The notes beneath the pieces are model-generated. The model was given only the letters and a program-made list of their open reading frames with translations. It ran no database searches and was not told the DNA's origin. Made by a program: the position numbers and the translations under genes. Positions 44,741-58,934 of a stretch of 64,000 nucleotides of DNA are shown in pieces. The stretch comes from Aplidium turbinatum (taxonomy: Eukaryota > Chordata > Ascidiacea > Aplousobranchia > Polyclinidae): contig OU964919.1 of the NCBI GenBank assembly GCA_918807975.1, positions 18,432,001-18,496,000 of the forward strand, given 5' to 3'. Position 1 is the first letter of the stretch; the number at the start of each line of letters is the position of its first letter.

Positions 44741-44802
44741 CTATCTGAAGCCTTTACAAATTGTTTCACCTAACGGATCATCAGAAGGTCTTATTCAAAT
44801 AG
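44741..44802 (-). ncRNA. Hammerhead-like motif, spacer 7/8
   Basis: Core boxes and stems match the copy at 17900-17961. Confidence 0.55.
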
Positions 44803-45409
44803 ACTTAGCTTTAAATTACCGATAAATGCCCAAGAAAACATGATCTTATTCTTTTGCTATGCCACTAGACAGCACCATTTTACAGGAATATTTATACCCA
44901 CATTTTTGTTGAAAATGCTCTCAGAATGCACCAAATCCAAAGTAATTTTTCAAAAATTTCTGGGGGGGACCCCCCAGAACCCCCTTTCAAAATGCCTGGC
45001 TACGCTACTGCTGGAGACTACAAGTTGTTGTTTTTTTATTGCAAACTGAAAGTTGCGTATTGAAAAAAGAGCGTTGCGTATTGCAGTGCTGATAAAAAAA
45101 CGCATTTTATTTTCACATGCTTTTTCTTGAAAGGGCGGCAAAATCTGAATCCGCCCCGGGCGGCACATTCCCTAGCTACGCCACTGAGGCTACCTAAGCC
45201 TTGCAGTACTGTTTATACCAAATTAAAATAAACTTAATTGATGCCATATAAAGAATCACTGTGCAAATGAAGCATGTGCTTGAAACTTTCTAGAAAGTGT
45301 GAATATCCCATAAAATATTGATCAACTGAAATAGTACACCATTACACCATTACAATATTACACCATTACACCAAGTACACCATTGATCAACTGAAATAGA
45401 CATTCTCAC

Positions 45410-48400
45410 TGTTGGAGGCAATTGTGGTGGTTTGCGTTTTGCTCGTGGTGGAAATGCTCCCTGAGATCGATCTCTCATCAGTGGAAGTTGCGCTCTCGTC
45501 AGTCGCCTGCACAGTATTGGTGGTTTCAGTTGCTTGGGCGGTGTACGATCCTAATCATTCATAAAAGCGATAGCTTTAGTTATCTTCAGAACTTAATAGC
45601 ATCAGAAAATCAAAACATTAAAAGCTATTTCCTGTAAGCAAGCAAGGGAACTCTCTTTTGGATGGGGTTGATGTCCCTAAAGGCCTAAAACAACAAGCAA
45701 CGTTAATAAAACATTATTACTATTAATATTATTATAAATACTCATAAACTCACCACTTTCATCATCGCATCTGTACGTAATGTTGAGATATTTACGATAA
45801 GTGGGACAAGCATCTCCTAATGTCCTGTAGTTCAATGAAATATCGCAGCTTGGTTTGAGATGACAAATTTCATTTATCAGAATCAAAGAGTTAGAATTGC
45901 GGCAGTTGGCTGTATTAACGTTTCCGGTGTTTGGACATCTGTTAACGAGTTTTGAAGTTTATTTTAAACCAGTTTTGAACAGTTTCAATGTTCTGTTAAC
46001 ATTATTTCTTTTATGGTTTCTTCAAGATTATGTAATAAAATATTTCCAGAAAAACTATGTCAAACCTAAAATGTTAAAAACTTGTATTTTTTAGACTTTA
46101 CAGCGTGTCATTTCCATGTCATGTTCCGAGACGACAGCCCATGTAGGCCCCCTAAACATTTTTTGCATGGTTTAGACTTTAGAAGTAAGTAGGGCAAGAA
46201 TAAAACAAATTCGTAATCACTGTTTTCAGTTCCGAACATCACAATGTGTATAACTTGCAATTTTTACTTTTTTGGTCATATTGTGATCTACAATATAAGG
46301 TTTGGCTTCAGCGCCTCAAATAGCCTAAAAACTTGATGAAACATGGCCGACATAAAAAAAAATGGCAGCCTTATGATCACTGTTAGATCACAGTTGCAAT
46401 GACATCAATATTCTATTAGAATTATTTTATTTGAAGAAGAACTTTTTGATGATCTCAATAAGAGTGAAACAGCCTGTTAAGGCAGTGGTTCTCAATCACC
46501 GGTCCGTGTAATTTTTTTGCCGGTCCGCAGAAGATCTTACTTTCTGCAAAACTTATTTTAATATGGAGTCGTTAGCATATAATGAAATTGTGATCGCACT
46601 GTGAAACATGTACACTGCACAGCTGTAAAACTGACATATCTCCACGTAAAATTGTTTGATAATAAAAGTGAACTTTTTGATGACCTAATTCTGTGCGGTT
46701 GATAATGTTTTTGTGACAAATTGCGTGTAGTTTTCAAAAAGTTTTGAAACACAGAAATACATAATCAAATGGGGAATTTTGTCCTTGATTTTGAAAAATT
46801 TCAAAGTCGTTGCTGGAAACGAAAATTTGGGAATAGATAAATTTGAAGTTCCGGGGTAAAGTCAGGCCTGCAATGGAAATTTGCCAGAACCGGAGTTAGC
46901 AAAGATATTGTTTTTCAAAAACTATGCAGAAAATAGCGCTTCGGAATGGAATGAAGACAAGCCAATTTGCTGTGGAAAATGCTGTTGAAATGGAGTGGTG
47001 AAAAAAAGTAAAACGAGGTGCTGAGCATTGTGAGTCAACACTTGAAAGAGTTGGCTAACAATTTTGACCATCATTTTGCGTAACATGAAGATCCTCGACA
47101 TGGAAACTTTTGGATAAACAGTCCATGCATCGATGATGTCAACACATGCGACCTTAATCTTCATGAAAAAGAAAGTCTGATTGAATTACAATATTATGTT
47201 GTGCTTCTACTTTGCAGTCCAGATTTGAAAAATATCATTGCCACACTTCTGGATATTTCTTGCAAACGAATTCGTGCCTAACTTTCAAAACAATCAATTT
47301 GATGGTAATTGTTTCAAGTAGCTATTTAGAAACGACAATTCTTCTTCATCTCTAGCTTTAAAACAAAGCATAGAAATCGCCTGCAGATGCCGAAACAGAG
47401 CTAGGCCTACATGTTTTAGAAACTTCTTTGATATCTCGTTTGCCTCACATAGGCTACTGGCAGCATAACAGTAGCAAATTTCCTACTGATATTGATTTTG
47501 TATGCCAATGGTTTGACATTTTCCTGTTTGAGTTGATTTGATTGCCGTTTTATTTCAATTTTCGTCCTGAATACAAATCATATGCTGAAACCTTGCATTA
47601 TGGTGCGCAACGACAACTTTGGTTAACAAAACGTTGCAAATATTCAATTTATTCACTACGATCTTTGGTTGCTGGTCCGCAAATATTTTAAAAAAATGTT
47701 GCCGGTCCGCTACTGTTAAAAGGTTGAGAACCACTGTGTTAAAGTATTTAATGAATTGTAGGCAAACTGCATATGATGCAATTCGCTCTACTTGACATTT
47801 TACTTGGCCTTGCACACTTTTTAATAATATTAATAGTATTTATTGTTGTATTGCGTAATATAGGCTTTGTGGAAATATTTTAACACTAAATGATTACACA
47901 GTTAAACAATTTGAAACCAACTTTTTGGTGCATGAAGAAAAATGTTGTTTATAAGGTAAATTTGGGACGCTGAGTTGGAAAATGAAGTTCTTTGATGCGT
48001 ATTAAATCTGATTGTTTTATTGCTGCTATCACACTTTAAAGTATGATGGCTGTAATGAAAAAAAATCAGATTACATACACAAAAACGGACTTCCTTTTCG
48101 GATTCTCCACACTTGAAAACCACCCAAAGCCTTCTTATCTTTGTTGCACCAAAAATTGTGTTGACCAGTGTAATAAATATGTAGCTTACGTTGTTGTATC
48201 CGATCTTCCATAGTTTGAATCAATCACGTGGATCAGTTTGTCGTTGCACGATATTCTTGCAATGGTTATTCCTCCGTATGCATCGTCACAAAATATTTCA
48301 ACGACGGTTCTTTGATCGTCTGCTTAAAATAACATCACAAACTTCTAAAGCACGGCTTGAAATTGAAATGCATGAACAAGGGTGACTGCTCACCAAAGAG

Positions 48401-48525
48401 TAATTACAAAATATCAGAAAAAAATACCTACCTGAACATTTCGTGAGTGTATCAATGCTTGATAACAGGAGCAAGAATATTAAAAGCAGTTTTATTTGAA
48501 GTGGTAAATTATAAAAAATAGCCAT
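45410..48525 (-). CDS. Unit 8 SUEL-lectin cassette
   Basis: Exons: 48432-48525, 48190-48319, 45754-45938 and 45410-45550 (linker ETTNT). The N-half exon carries the only substitution I see in that exon across the array, and it is silent (Val GTG to GTC). Confidence 0.7.
46483..47736 (+). mobile_element. Common intron hAT, unit 8 copy
   Basis: Same insertion but 18 bp shorter: one of the paired CCGGTCCG subterminal words near the left end is lost, probably by slippage between repeats. Confidence 0.85.
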
Positions 48526-48793
48526 GGCTTTGCCGTTGCAATATGCTCTGGAAACTTCACCTTTAAAGTTTAGTAAACTTATAATATACCTAAGTACGAT
48601 ACTGAAACAGTGTGATGGCGTAGCGCTGTAGAAAATAAGGTGTTGGTTTACCAATAATGCGAACCTGGACCCGGCTTAAGCTGGTTGTTGATAAACACGT
48701 CTACCCAGGGTGAAATAAATTGGGTTGGCTTAACTTCTGAAAAGGCGGCCGAGAGAGAGGAACTGGCCACCCTTCCCTTGTTGGTAGCCTACC

Positions 48794-49685
48794 CAGTGGC
48801 GTAGCTAGGGGGGGCGGGGGGAGGACCGCCCCGGGCGGCACGTCTGGGGGCGGCATTTTCAGACAGGACGTTTTTTTTTGTTGATAATGCAAAAGTACAC
48901 GAAAAATAAAAGCAAACAGAATGGCAACGATCAAAACATAGAATAATTCCACTTTAAGTCAATTAAAAAAATGAAATTATCTATTGCAAATGTCTTGAAA
49001 CCAGTGGTGTAGCCAAGGGGGTGGGTGGTTACAACCCCCATTTGGCACACGTGTAACGTCACGATATTGAGAATGATGCTTTCAGTCTCTATGTCTCTAA
49101 CTAAAACAAAGTTTGCCTAATTTTAAACGAAACTGCATTAAAATAGCGAGTTTTGCAATACCAAACCTTCAAATATATCAGCCAGGAATTAGCAACAAGA
49201 AAACATAGAGACTTAGCTTTAAATCAAATATAGTTATTACTATCTGAAGCCTTTACAAATTGTTTCACCTAACGGATCATCAGAAGGTCTTATTCAAATA
49301 GACTTAGCTTTAAATTACCGATAAATGCCCAAGAAAACATGATCTTATTCTTTTGCTATGCCACTAGACAGCACCATTTTACAGGAATATTTATACCCAC
49401 ATTTTTGTTGAAAATGCTCTCAGAATGCACCAAATCCAAAGTAATTTTTCAAAAATTTCTGGAGGGGACCCCCCAGACCCCCCTTTCAAAATGCCTGGCT
49501 ACGCTACTGCTGGAGACTACAAGTTGTTGTTTTTTTATTGCAAACTGAAAGTTGCGTATTGAAAAAAGAGCGTTGCGTATTGCAGTGCTGATAAAAAAAC
49601 GCATTTTATTTTCACATGCTTTTTCTTGAAAGGGCGGCAAAATCTGAATCCGCCCCGGGCGGCACATTCCCTAGCTACGCCACTG
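48794..49685. mobile_element. Spacer 8/9 composite hAT MITE
   Basis: Nested MITE pair with the hammerhead insertion at 49240-49301. Confidence 0.85.
49240..49301 (-). ncRNA. Hammerhead-like motif, spacer 8/9
   Basis: Core boxes and stems match the copy at 17900-17961. Confidence 0.55.
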
Positions 49686-49908
49686 AGGCTACCTAAGCCT
49701 TGCAGTACTGTTTATACCAAATTAAAATAAACTTAATTGATGCCATATAAAGAATCACTGTGCAAATGAAGCATGTGCTTGAAACTTTCTAGAAAGTGTG
49801 AATATCCCATAAAATATTGATCAACTGAAATAGTACACCATTACACCATTACAATATTACACCATTACACCAAGTACACCATTGATCAACTGAAATAGAC
49901 ATTCTCAC

Positions 49909-52900
49909 TGTTGGAGGCAATTGTGGTGGTTTGCGTTTTGCTCGTGGTGGAAATGCTCCCTGAGATCGATCTCTCATCAGTGGAAGTTGCGCTCTCGTCA
50001 GTCGCCTGCACAGTATTGGTGGTTTCAGTTGCTTGGGCGGTGTACGATCCTAATCATTCATAAAAGCGATAGCTTTAGTTATCTTCAGAACTTAATAGCA
50101 TCAGAAAATCAAAACATTAAAAGCTATTTCCTGTAAGCAAGCAAGGGAACTCTCTTTTGGATGGGGTTGATGTCCCTAAAGGCCTAAAACAACAAGCAAC
50201 GTTAATAAAACATTATTACTATTAATATTATTATAAATACTCATAAACTCACCACTTTCATCATCGCATCTGTACGTAATGTTGAGATATTTACGATAAG
50301 TGGGACAAGCATCTCCTAATGTCCTGTAGTTCAATGAAATATCGCAGCTTGGTTTGAGATGACAAATTTCATTTATCAGAATCAAAGAGTTAGAATTGCG
50401 GCAGTTGGCTGTATTAACGTTTCCGGTGTTTGGACATCTGTTAACGAGTTTTGAAGTTTATTTTAAACCAGTTTTGAACAGTTTCAATGTTCTGTTAACA
50501 TTATTTCTTTTATGGTTTCTTCAAGATTATGTAATAAAATATTTCCAGAAAAACTATGTCAAACCTAAAATTTTAACAACTTGTATTTTTTAGACTTTAC
50601 AGCGTGTCATTTCCATGTCATGTTCCGAGACGACAGCCCATGTAGGCCCCCTAAACATTTTTTGCATGGTTTAGACTTTAGAAGTAAGTAGGGCAAGAAT
50701 AAAACAAATTCGTAATCACTGTTTTCAGTTCCGAACATCACAATGTGTATAACTTGCAATTTTTACTTTTTTGGTCATATTGTGATCTACAATATAAGGT
50801 TTGGCTTCAGCGCCTCAAATAGCCTAAAAACTTGATGAAACATGGCCGACATAAAAAAAAATGGCAGCCTTATGATCACTGTTAGATCACAGTTGCAATG
50901 ACATCAATATTCTATTAGAATTATTCTATTTGAAGAAGAACTTTTTGATGATCTCAATAAGAGTGAAACAGCCTGTTAAGGCAGTGGTTCTCAATCACCG
51001 GTCCGCGGACCGGTGCCGGTCCGTGTAATTTTTTTGCCGGTCCGCAGAAGATCTTACTTTCTGCAAAACTTATTTTAATATGGAGTCGTTAGCATATAAT
51101 GAAATTGTGATCGCACTGTGAAACATGTACACTGCACAGCTGTAAAACTGACATATCTCCACGTAAAATTGTTTGATAATAAAAGTGAACTTTTTGATGA
51201 CCTAATTCTGTGCGGTTGATAATGTTTTTGTGACAAATTGCGTGTAGTTTTCAAAAAGTTTTGAAACACAGAAATACATAATCAAATGGGGAATTTTGTC
51301 CTTGATTTTGAAAAATTTCAAAGTCGTTGCTGGAAACGAAAATTTGGGAATAGATAAATTTGAAGTTCCGGGGTAAAGTCAGGCCTGCAATGGAAATTTG
51401 CCAGAACCGGAGTTAGCAAAGATATTGTTTTTCAAAAACTATGCAGAAAATAGCGCTTCGGAATGGAATGAAGACAAGCCAATTTGCTGTGGAAAATGCT
51501 GTTGAAATGGAGTGGTGAAAAAAAGTAAAACGAGGTGCTGAGCATTGTGAGTCAACACTTGAAAGAGTTGGCTAACAATTTTGACCATCATTTTGCGTAA
51601 CATGAAGATCCTCGACATGGAAACTTTTGGATAAACAGTCCATGCATCGATGATGTCAACACATGCGACCTTAATCTTCATGAAAAAGAAAGTCTGATTG
51701 AATTACAATATTATGTTGTGCTTCTACTTTGCAGTCCAGATTTGAAAAATATCATTGCCACACTTCTGGATATTTCTTGCAAACGAATTCGTGCCTAACT
51801 TTCAAAACAATCAATTTGATGGTAATTGTTTCAAGTAGCTATTTAGAAACGACAATTCTTCTTCATCTCTAGCTTTAAAACAAAGCATAGAAATCGCCTG
51901 CAGATGCCGAAACAGAGCTAGGCCTACATGTTTTAGAAACTTCTTTGATATCTCGTTTGCCTCACATAGGCTACTGGCAGCATAACAGTAGCAAATTTCC
52001 TACTGATATTGATTTTGTATGCCAATGGTTTGACATTTTCCTGTTTGAGTTGATTTGATTGCCGTTTTATTTCAATTTTCGTCCTGAATACAAATCATAT
52101 GCTGAAACCTTGCATTATGGTGCGCAACGACAACTTTGGTTAACAAAACGTTGCAAATATTCAATTTATTCACTACGATCTTTGGTTGCTGGTCCGCAAA
52201 TATTTTAAAAAATGTTGCCGGTCCGCCACTGTTAAAAGGTTGAGAACCACTGTGTTAAAGTATTTAATGAATTGTAGGCAAACTGCATATGATGCAATTC
52301 GCTCTACTTGACATTTTACTTGGCCTTGCACACTTTTTAATAATATTAATAGTATTTATTGTTGTATTGCGTAATATAGGCTTTGTGGAAATATTTTAAC
52401 ACTAAATGATTACACAGTTAAACAATTTGAAACCAACTTTTTGGTGCATGAAGAAAAATGTTGTTTATAAGGTAAATTTGGGACGCTGAGTTGGAAAATG
52501 AAGTTCTTTGATGCGTATTAAATCTGATTGTTTTATTGCTGCTATCACACTTTAAAGTATGATGGCTGTAATGAAAAAAAATCAGATTACATACACAAAA
52601 ACGGACTTCCTTTTCGGATTCTCCACACTTGAAAACCACCCAAAGCCTTCTTATCTTTGTTGCACCAAAAATTGTGTTGACCAGTGTAATAAATATGTAG
52701 CTTACGTTGTTGTATCCGATCTTCCATAGTTTGAATCAATCACGTGGATCAGTTTGTCGTTGCACGATATTCTTGCAATGGTTATTCCTCCGTATGCATC
52801 GTCACAAAATATTTCAACCACGGTTCTTTGATCGTCTGCTTAAAATAACATCACAAACTTCTAAAGCACGGCTTGAAATTGAAATGCATGAACAAGGGTG

Positions 52901-53041
52901 ACTGCTCACCAAAGAGTAATTACAAAATATCAGAAAAAAATACCTACCTGAACATTTCGTGAGTGTATCAATGCTTGATAACAGGAGCAAGAATATTAAA
53001 AGCAGTTTTATTTGAAGTGGTAAATTATAAAAAATAGCCAT
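49909..53041 (-). CDS. Unit 9 SUEL-lectin cassette
   Basis: Exons: 52948-53041, 52706-52835, 50253-50437 and 49909-50049 (linker ETTNT). All splice signals are intact. Confidence 0.7.
50982..52252 (+). mobile_element. Common intron hAT, unit 9 copy
   Basis: Same insertion and ends as in the other units. Confidence 0.85.
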
Positions 53042-53309
53042 GGCTTTGCCGTTGCAATATGCTCTGGAAACTTCACCTTTAAAGTTTAGTAAACTTATAA
53101 TATACCTAAGTACGATACTGAAACAGTGTGATGGCGTAGCGCTGTAGAAAATAAGGTGTTGGTTTACCAATAATGCGAACCTGGACCCGGCTTAAGCTGG
53201 TTGTTGATAAACACGTCTACCCAGGGTGAAATAAATTGGGTTGGCTTAACTTCTGAAAAGGCGGCCGAGAGAGAGGAACTGGCCACCCTTCCCTTGTTGG
53301 TAGCCTACC

Positions 53310-54201
53310 CAGTGGCGTAGCTAGGGGGGGGCGGGAGGAGGACCGCCCCGGGCGGCACGTCTGGGGGCGGTATTTTCAGACAGGACGTTTTTTTTGTTGA
53401 TAATGCAAAAGTACACGAAAAATAAAAGCAAACAGAATGGCAACGATCAAAACATAGAATAATTCCACTTTAAGTCAATTAAAAAAATGAAATTATCTAT
53501 TGCAAATGTCTTGAAACCAGTGGTGTAGCCAAGGGGGTGGGTGGTTACAACCCCCATTTGGCACACGTGTGACGTCACGATATTGAGAATGATGCTTTCA
53601 GTCTCTATGTCTCTAACTAAAACGAAGTTTGCCTAATTTTAAACGAAACTGCATTAAAATAGCGAGTTTTGCAATACCAAACCTTCAAATATATCAGCCA
53701 GGAATTAGCAACAAGAAAACATAGAGACTTAGCTTTAAATCAAATATAGTTATTACTATCTGAAGCCTTTACAAATTGTTTCACCTAACGGATCATCAGA
53801 AGGTCTTATTCAAATAGACTTAGCTTTAAATTACCGATAAATGCCCAAGAAAACATGATCTTATTCTTTTGCTATGCCACTAGACAGCACCATTTTACAG
53901 GAATATTTATACCCACATTTTTGTTGAAAATGCTCTCAGAATGCACCAAATCCAAAGTAATTTTTCAAAAATTTCTGGAGGGGACCCCCCAGACCCCCCT
54001 TTCAAAATGCCTGGCTACGCTACTGCTGGAGACTACAAGTTGTTGTTTTTTTATTGCAAACTGAAAGTTGCGTATTGAAAAAAGAGCGTTGCGTATTGCA
54101 GTGCTGATAAAAAAACGCATTTTATTTTCACATGCTTTTTCTTGAAAGGGCGGCAAAATCTGAATCCGCCCCGGGCGGCACATTCCCTAGCTACGCCACT
54201 G
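53310..54201. mobile_element. Spacer 9/10 composite hAT MITE
   Basis: Nested MITE pair with the hammerhead insertion at 53756-53817. Confidence 0.85.
53756..53817 (-). ncRNA. Hammerhead-like motif, spacer 9/10
   Basis: Core boxes and stems match the copy at 17900-17961. Confidence 0.55.
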
Positions 54202-54424
54202 AGGCTACCTAAGCCTTGCAGTACTGTTTATACCAAATTAAAATAAACTTAATTGATGCCATATAAAGAATCACTGTGCAAATGAAGCATGTGCTTGAAA
54301 CTTTCTAGAAAGTGTGAATATCCCATAAAATATTGATCAACTGAAATAGTACACCATTACACCATTACAATATTACACCATTACACCAAGTACACCATTG
54401 ATCAACTGAAATAGACATTCTCAC

Positions 54425-57400
54425 TGTTGGAGGCAATTGTGGTGGTTTGCGTTTTGCTCGTGGTGGAAATGCTCCCTGAGATCGATCTCTCATCAGTGGA
54501 AGTTGCGCTCTCGTCAGTCGCCTGCACAGTATTGGTGGTTTCAGTTGCTTGGGCGGTGTACGATCCTAATCATTCATAAAAGCGATAGCTTTAGTTATCT
54601 TCAGAACTTAATAGCATCAGAAAATCAAAACATTAAAAGCTATTTCCTGTAAGCAAGCAAGGGAACTCTCTTTTGGATGGGGTTGATGTCCCTAAAGGCC
54701 TAAAACAACAAGCAACGTTAATAAAACATTATTACTATTATTATAAATACTCATAAACTCACCACTTTCATCATCGCATCTGTACGTAATGTTGAGATAT
54801 TTACGATAAGTGGGACAAGCATCTCCTAATGTCCTGTAGTTCAATGAAATATCGCAGCTTGGTTTGAGATGACAAATTTCATTTATCAGAATCAAAGAGT
54901 TAGAATTGCGGCAGTTGGCTGTATTAACGTTTCCGGTGTTTGGACATCTGTTAACGAGTTTTGAAGTTTATTTTAAACCAGTTTTGAACAGTTTCAATGT
55001 TCTGTTAACATTATTTCTTTTATGGTTTCTTCAAGATTATGTAATAAAATATTTCCAGAAAAACTATGTCAAACCTAAAATGTTAAAAACTTGTATTTTT
55101 TAGACTTTACAGCGTGTCATTTCCATGTCATGTTCCGAGACGACAGCCCATGTAGGCCCCCTAAACATTTTTTGCATGGTTTAGACTTTAGAAGTAAGTA
55201 GGGCAAGAATAAAACAAATTCGTAATCACTGTTTTCAGTTCCGAACATCACAATGTGTATAACTTGCAATTTTTACTTTTTTGGTCATATTGTGATCTAC
55301 AATATAAGGTTTGGCTTCAGCGCCTCAAATAGCCTAAAAACTTGATGAAACATGGCCGACATAAAAAAAATGGCAGCCTTATGATCACTGTTAGATCACA
55401 GTTGCAATGACATCAATATTCTATTAGAATTATTTTATTTGAAGAAGAACTTTTTGATGATCTCAATAAGAGTGAAACAGCCTGTTAAGGCAGTGGTTCT
55501 CAATCACCGGTCCGCGGACCGGTGCCGGTCCGTGTAATTTTTTTGCCGGTCCGCAGAAGATCTTACTTTCTGCAAAACTTATTTTAATATGGAGTCGTTA
55601 GCATATAATGAAATTGTGATCGCACTGTGAAACATGTACACTGCACAGCTGTAAAACTGACATATCTCCACGTAAAATTGTTTGATAATAAAAGTGAACT
55701 TTTTGATGACCTAATTCTGTGCGGTTGATAATGTTTTTGTGACAAATTGCGTGTAGTTTTCAAAAAGTTTTGAAACACAGAAATACATAATCAAATGGGG
55801 AATTTTGTCCTTGATTTTGAAAAATTTCAAAGTCGTTGCTGGAAACGAAAATTTGGGAATAGATAAATTTGAAGTTCCGGGGTAAAGTCAGGCCTGCAAT
55901 GGAAATTTGCCAGAACCGGAGTTAGCAAAGATATTGTTTTTCAAAAACTATGCAGAAAATAGCGCTTCGGAATGGAATGAAGACAAGCCAATTTGCTGTG
56001 GAAAATGCTGTTGAAATGGAGTGGTGAAAAAAAGTAAAACGAGGTGCTGAGCATTGTGAGTCAACACTTGAAAGAGTTGGCTAACAATTTTGACCATCAT
56101 TTTGCGTAACATGAAGATCCTCGACATGGAAACTTTTGGATAAACAGTCCATGCATCGATGATGTCAACACATGCGACCTTAATCTTCATGAAAAAGAAA
56201 GTCTGATTGAATTACAATATTATGTTGTGCTTCTACTTTGCAGTCCAGATTTGAAAAATATCATTGCCACACTTCTGGATATTTCTTGCAAACGAATTCG
56301 TGCCTAACTTTCAAAACAATCAATTTGATGGTAATTGTTTCAACTAGCTATTTAGAAACGACAATTCTTCTTCATCTCTAGCTTTAAAACAAAGCATAGA
56401 AATCGCCTGCAGATGCCGAAACAGAGCTAGGCCTACATGTTTTAGAAACTTCTTTGATATCTCGTTTGCCTCACATAGGCTACTGGCAGCATAACAGTAG
56501 CAAATTTCCTACTGATATTGATTTTGTATGCCAATGGTTTGACATTTTCCTGTTTGAGTTGATTTGATTGCCGTTTTATTTCAATTTTCGTCCTGAATAC
56601 AAATCATATGCTGAAACCTTGCATTATGGTGCGCAACGACAACTTTGGTTAACAAAACGTTGCAAATATTCAATTTATTCACTACGATCTTTGGTTGCTG
56701 GTCCGCAAATATTTTAAAAAAATGTTGCCGGTCCGCCACTGTTAAAAGGTTGAGAACCACTGTGTTAAAGTATTTAATGAATTGTAGGCAAACTGCATAT
56801 GATGCAATTCGCTCTACTTGACATTTTACTTGGCCTTGCACACTTTTTAATAATATTAATAGTATTTATTGTTGTATTGCGTAATATAGGCTTTGTGGAA
56901 ATATTTTAACACTAAATGATTACACAGTTAAACAATTTGAAACCAACTTTTTGGTGCATGAAGAAAAATGTTGTTTATAAGGTAAATTTGGGACGCTGAG
57001 TTGGAAAATGAAGTTCTTTGATGCGTATTAAATCTGATTGTTTTATTGCTGCTATCACACTTTAAAGTATGATGGCTGTAATGAAAAAAAATCAGATTAC
57101 ATACACAAAAACGGACTTCCTTTTCGGATTCTCCACACTTGAAAACCACCCAAAGCCTTCTTATCTTTGTTGCACCAAAAATTGTGTTGACCAGTGTAAT
57201 AAATATGTAGCTTACGTTGTTGTATCCGATCTTCCATAGTTTGAATCAATCACGTGGATCAGTTTGTCGTTGCACGATATTCTTGCAATGGTTATTCCTC
57301 CGTATGCATCGTCACAAAATATTTCAACCACGGTTCTTTGATCGTCTGCTTAAAATAACATCACAAACTTCTAAAGCACGGCTTGAAATTGAAATGCATG

Positions 57401-57551
57401 AACAAGGGTGACTGCTCACCAAAGAGTAATTACAAAATATCAGAAAAAAATACCTACCTGAACATTTCGTGAGTGTATCAATGCTTGATAACAGGAGCAA
57501 GAATATTAAAAGCAGTTTTATTTGAAGTGGTAAATTATAAAAAATAGCCAT
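54425..57551 (-). CDS. Unit 10 SUEL-lectin cassette
   Basis: Exons: 57458-57551, 57216-57345, 54763-54947 and 54425-54565 (linker ETTNT). The intron after the C-half exon has the shorter form seen in units 3, 4, 11 and 12. Confidence 0.7.
55491..56762 (+). mobile_element. Common intron hAT, unit 10 copy
   Basis: Same insertion and ends as in the other units. Confidence 0.85.
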
Positions 57552-57819
57552 GGCTTTGCCGTTGCAATATGCTCTGGAAACTTCACCTTTAAAGTTTAGT
57601 AAACTTATAATATACCTAAGTACGATACTGAAACAGTGTGATGGCGTAGCGCTGTAGAAAATAAGGTGTTGGTTTACCAATAATGCGAACCTGGACCCGG
57701 CTTAAGCTGGTTGTTGATAAACACGTCTACCCAGGGTGAAATAAATTGGGTTGGCTTAACTTCTGAAAAGGCGGCCGAGAGAGATGAACTGGCCACCCTT
57801 CCCTTGTTGGTAGCCTACC

Positions 57820-58711
57820 CAGTGGCGTAGCTAGGGGGGGGCGGGGGGAGGACCGCCCCGGGCGGCACGTCTGGGGGCGGCATTTTCAGACAGGACGTTT
57901 TTTTTGTTGATAATGCAAAAGTACACGAAAAATAAAAGCAAACAGAATGGCAACGATCAAAACATAGAATAATTCCACTTTAAGTCAATTAAAAAAATGA
58001 AATTATCTATTGCAAATGTCTTGAAACCAGTGGTGTAGCCAAGGGGGTGGGTGGTTACAACCCCCATTTGGCACACGTGTGACGTCACGATATTGAGAAT
58101 GATGCTTTCAGTCTCTATGTCTCTAACTAAAACGAAGTTTGCCTAATTTTAAACGAAACTGCATTAAAATAGCGAGTTTTGCAATACCAAACCTTCAAAT
58201 ATATCAGCCAGGAATTAGCAACAAGAAAACATAGAGACTTAGCTTTAAATCAAATATAGTTATTACTATCTGAAGCCTTTACAAATTGTTTCACCTAACG
58301 GATCATCAGAAGGTCTTATTCAAATAGACTTAGCTTTAAATTACCGATAAATGCCCAAGAAAACATGATCTTATTCTTTTGCTATGCCACTAGACAGCAC
58401 CATTTTACAGGAATATTTATACCCACATTTTTGTTGAAAATGCTCTCAGAATGCACCAAATCCAAAGTAATTTTTCAAAAATTTCTGGAGGGGACCCCCC
58501 AGACCCCCCTTTCAAAATGCCTGGCTACGCTACTGCTGGAGACTACAAGTTGTTGTTTTTTTATTGCAAACTGAAAGTTGCGTATTGAAAAAAGAGCGTT
58601 GCGTATTGCAGTGCTGATAAAAAAACGCATTTTATTTTCACATGCTTTTTCTTGAAAGGGCGGCAAAATCTGAATCCGCCCCGGGCGGCACATTCCCTAG
58701 CTACGCCACTG
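57820..58711. mobile_element. Spacer 10/11 composite hAT MITE
   Basis: Nested MITE pair with the hammerhead insertion at 58266-58327. Confidence 0.85.
58266..58327 (-). ncRNA. Hammerhead-like motif, spacer 10/11
   Basis: Core boxes and stems match the copy at 17900-17961. Confidence 0.55.
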
Positions 58712-58934
58712 AGGCTACCTAAGCCTTGCAGTACTGTTTATACCAAATTAAAATAAACTTAATTGATGCCATATAAAGAATCACTGTGCAAATGAAGCAT
58801 GTGCTTGAAACTTTCTAGAAAGTGTGAATCTCCCATAAAATATTGATCAACTGAAATAGTACACCATTACACCATTACAATATTACACCATTACACCAAG
58901 TACACCATTGATCAACTGAAATAGACATTCTCAC

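Larger units (their letters stand above)
42923..45186. mobile_element. Spacer 7/8 composite hAT MITE, interrupted
   Basis: Usual nested MITE pair, lengthened by the TTAA element at 43087-44454. Hammerhead insertion at 44741-44802. Confidence 0.85.
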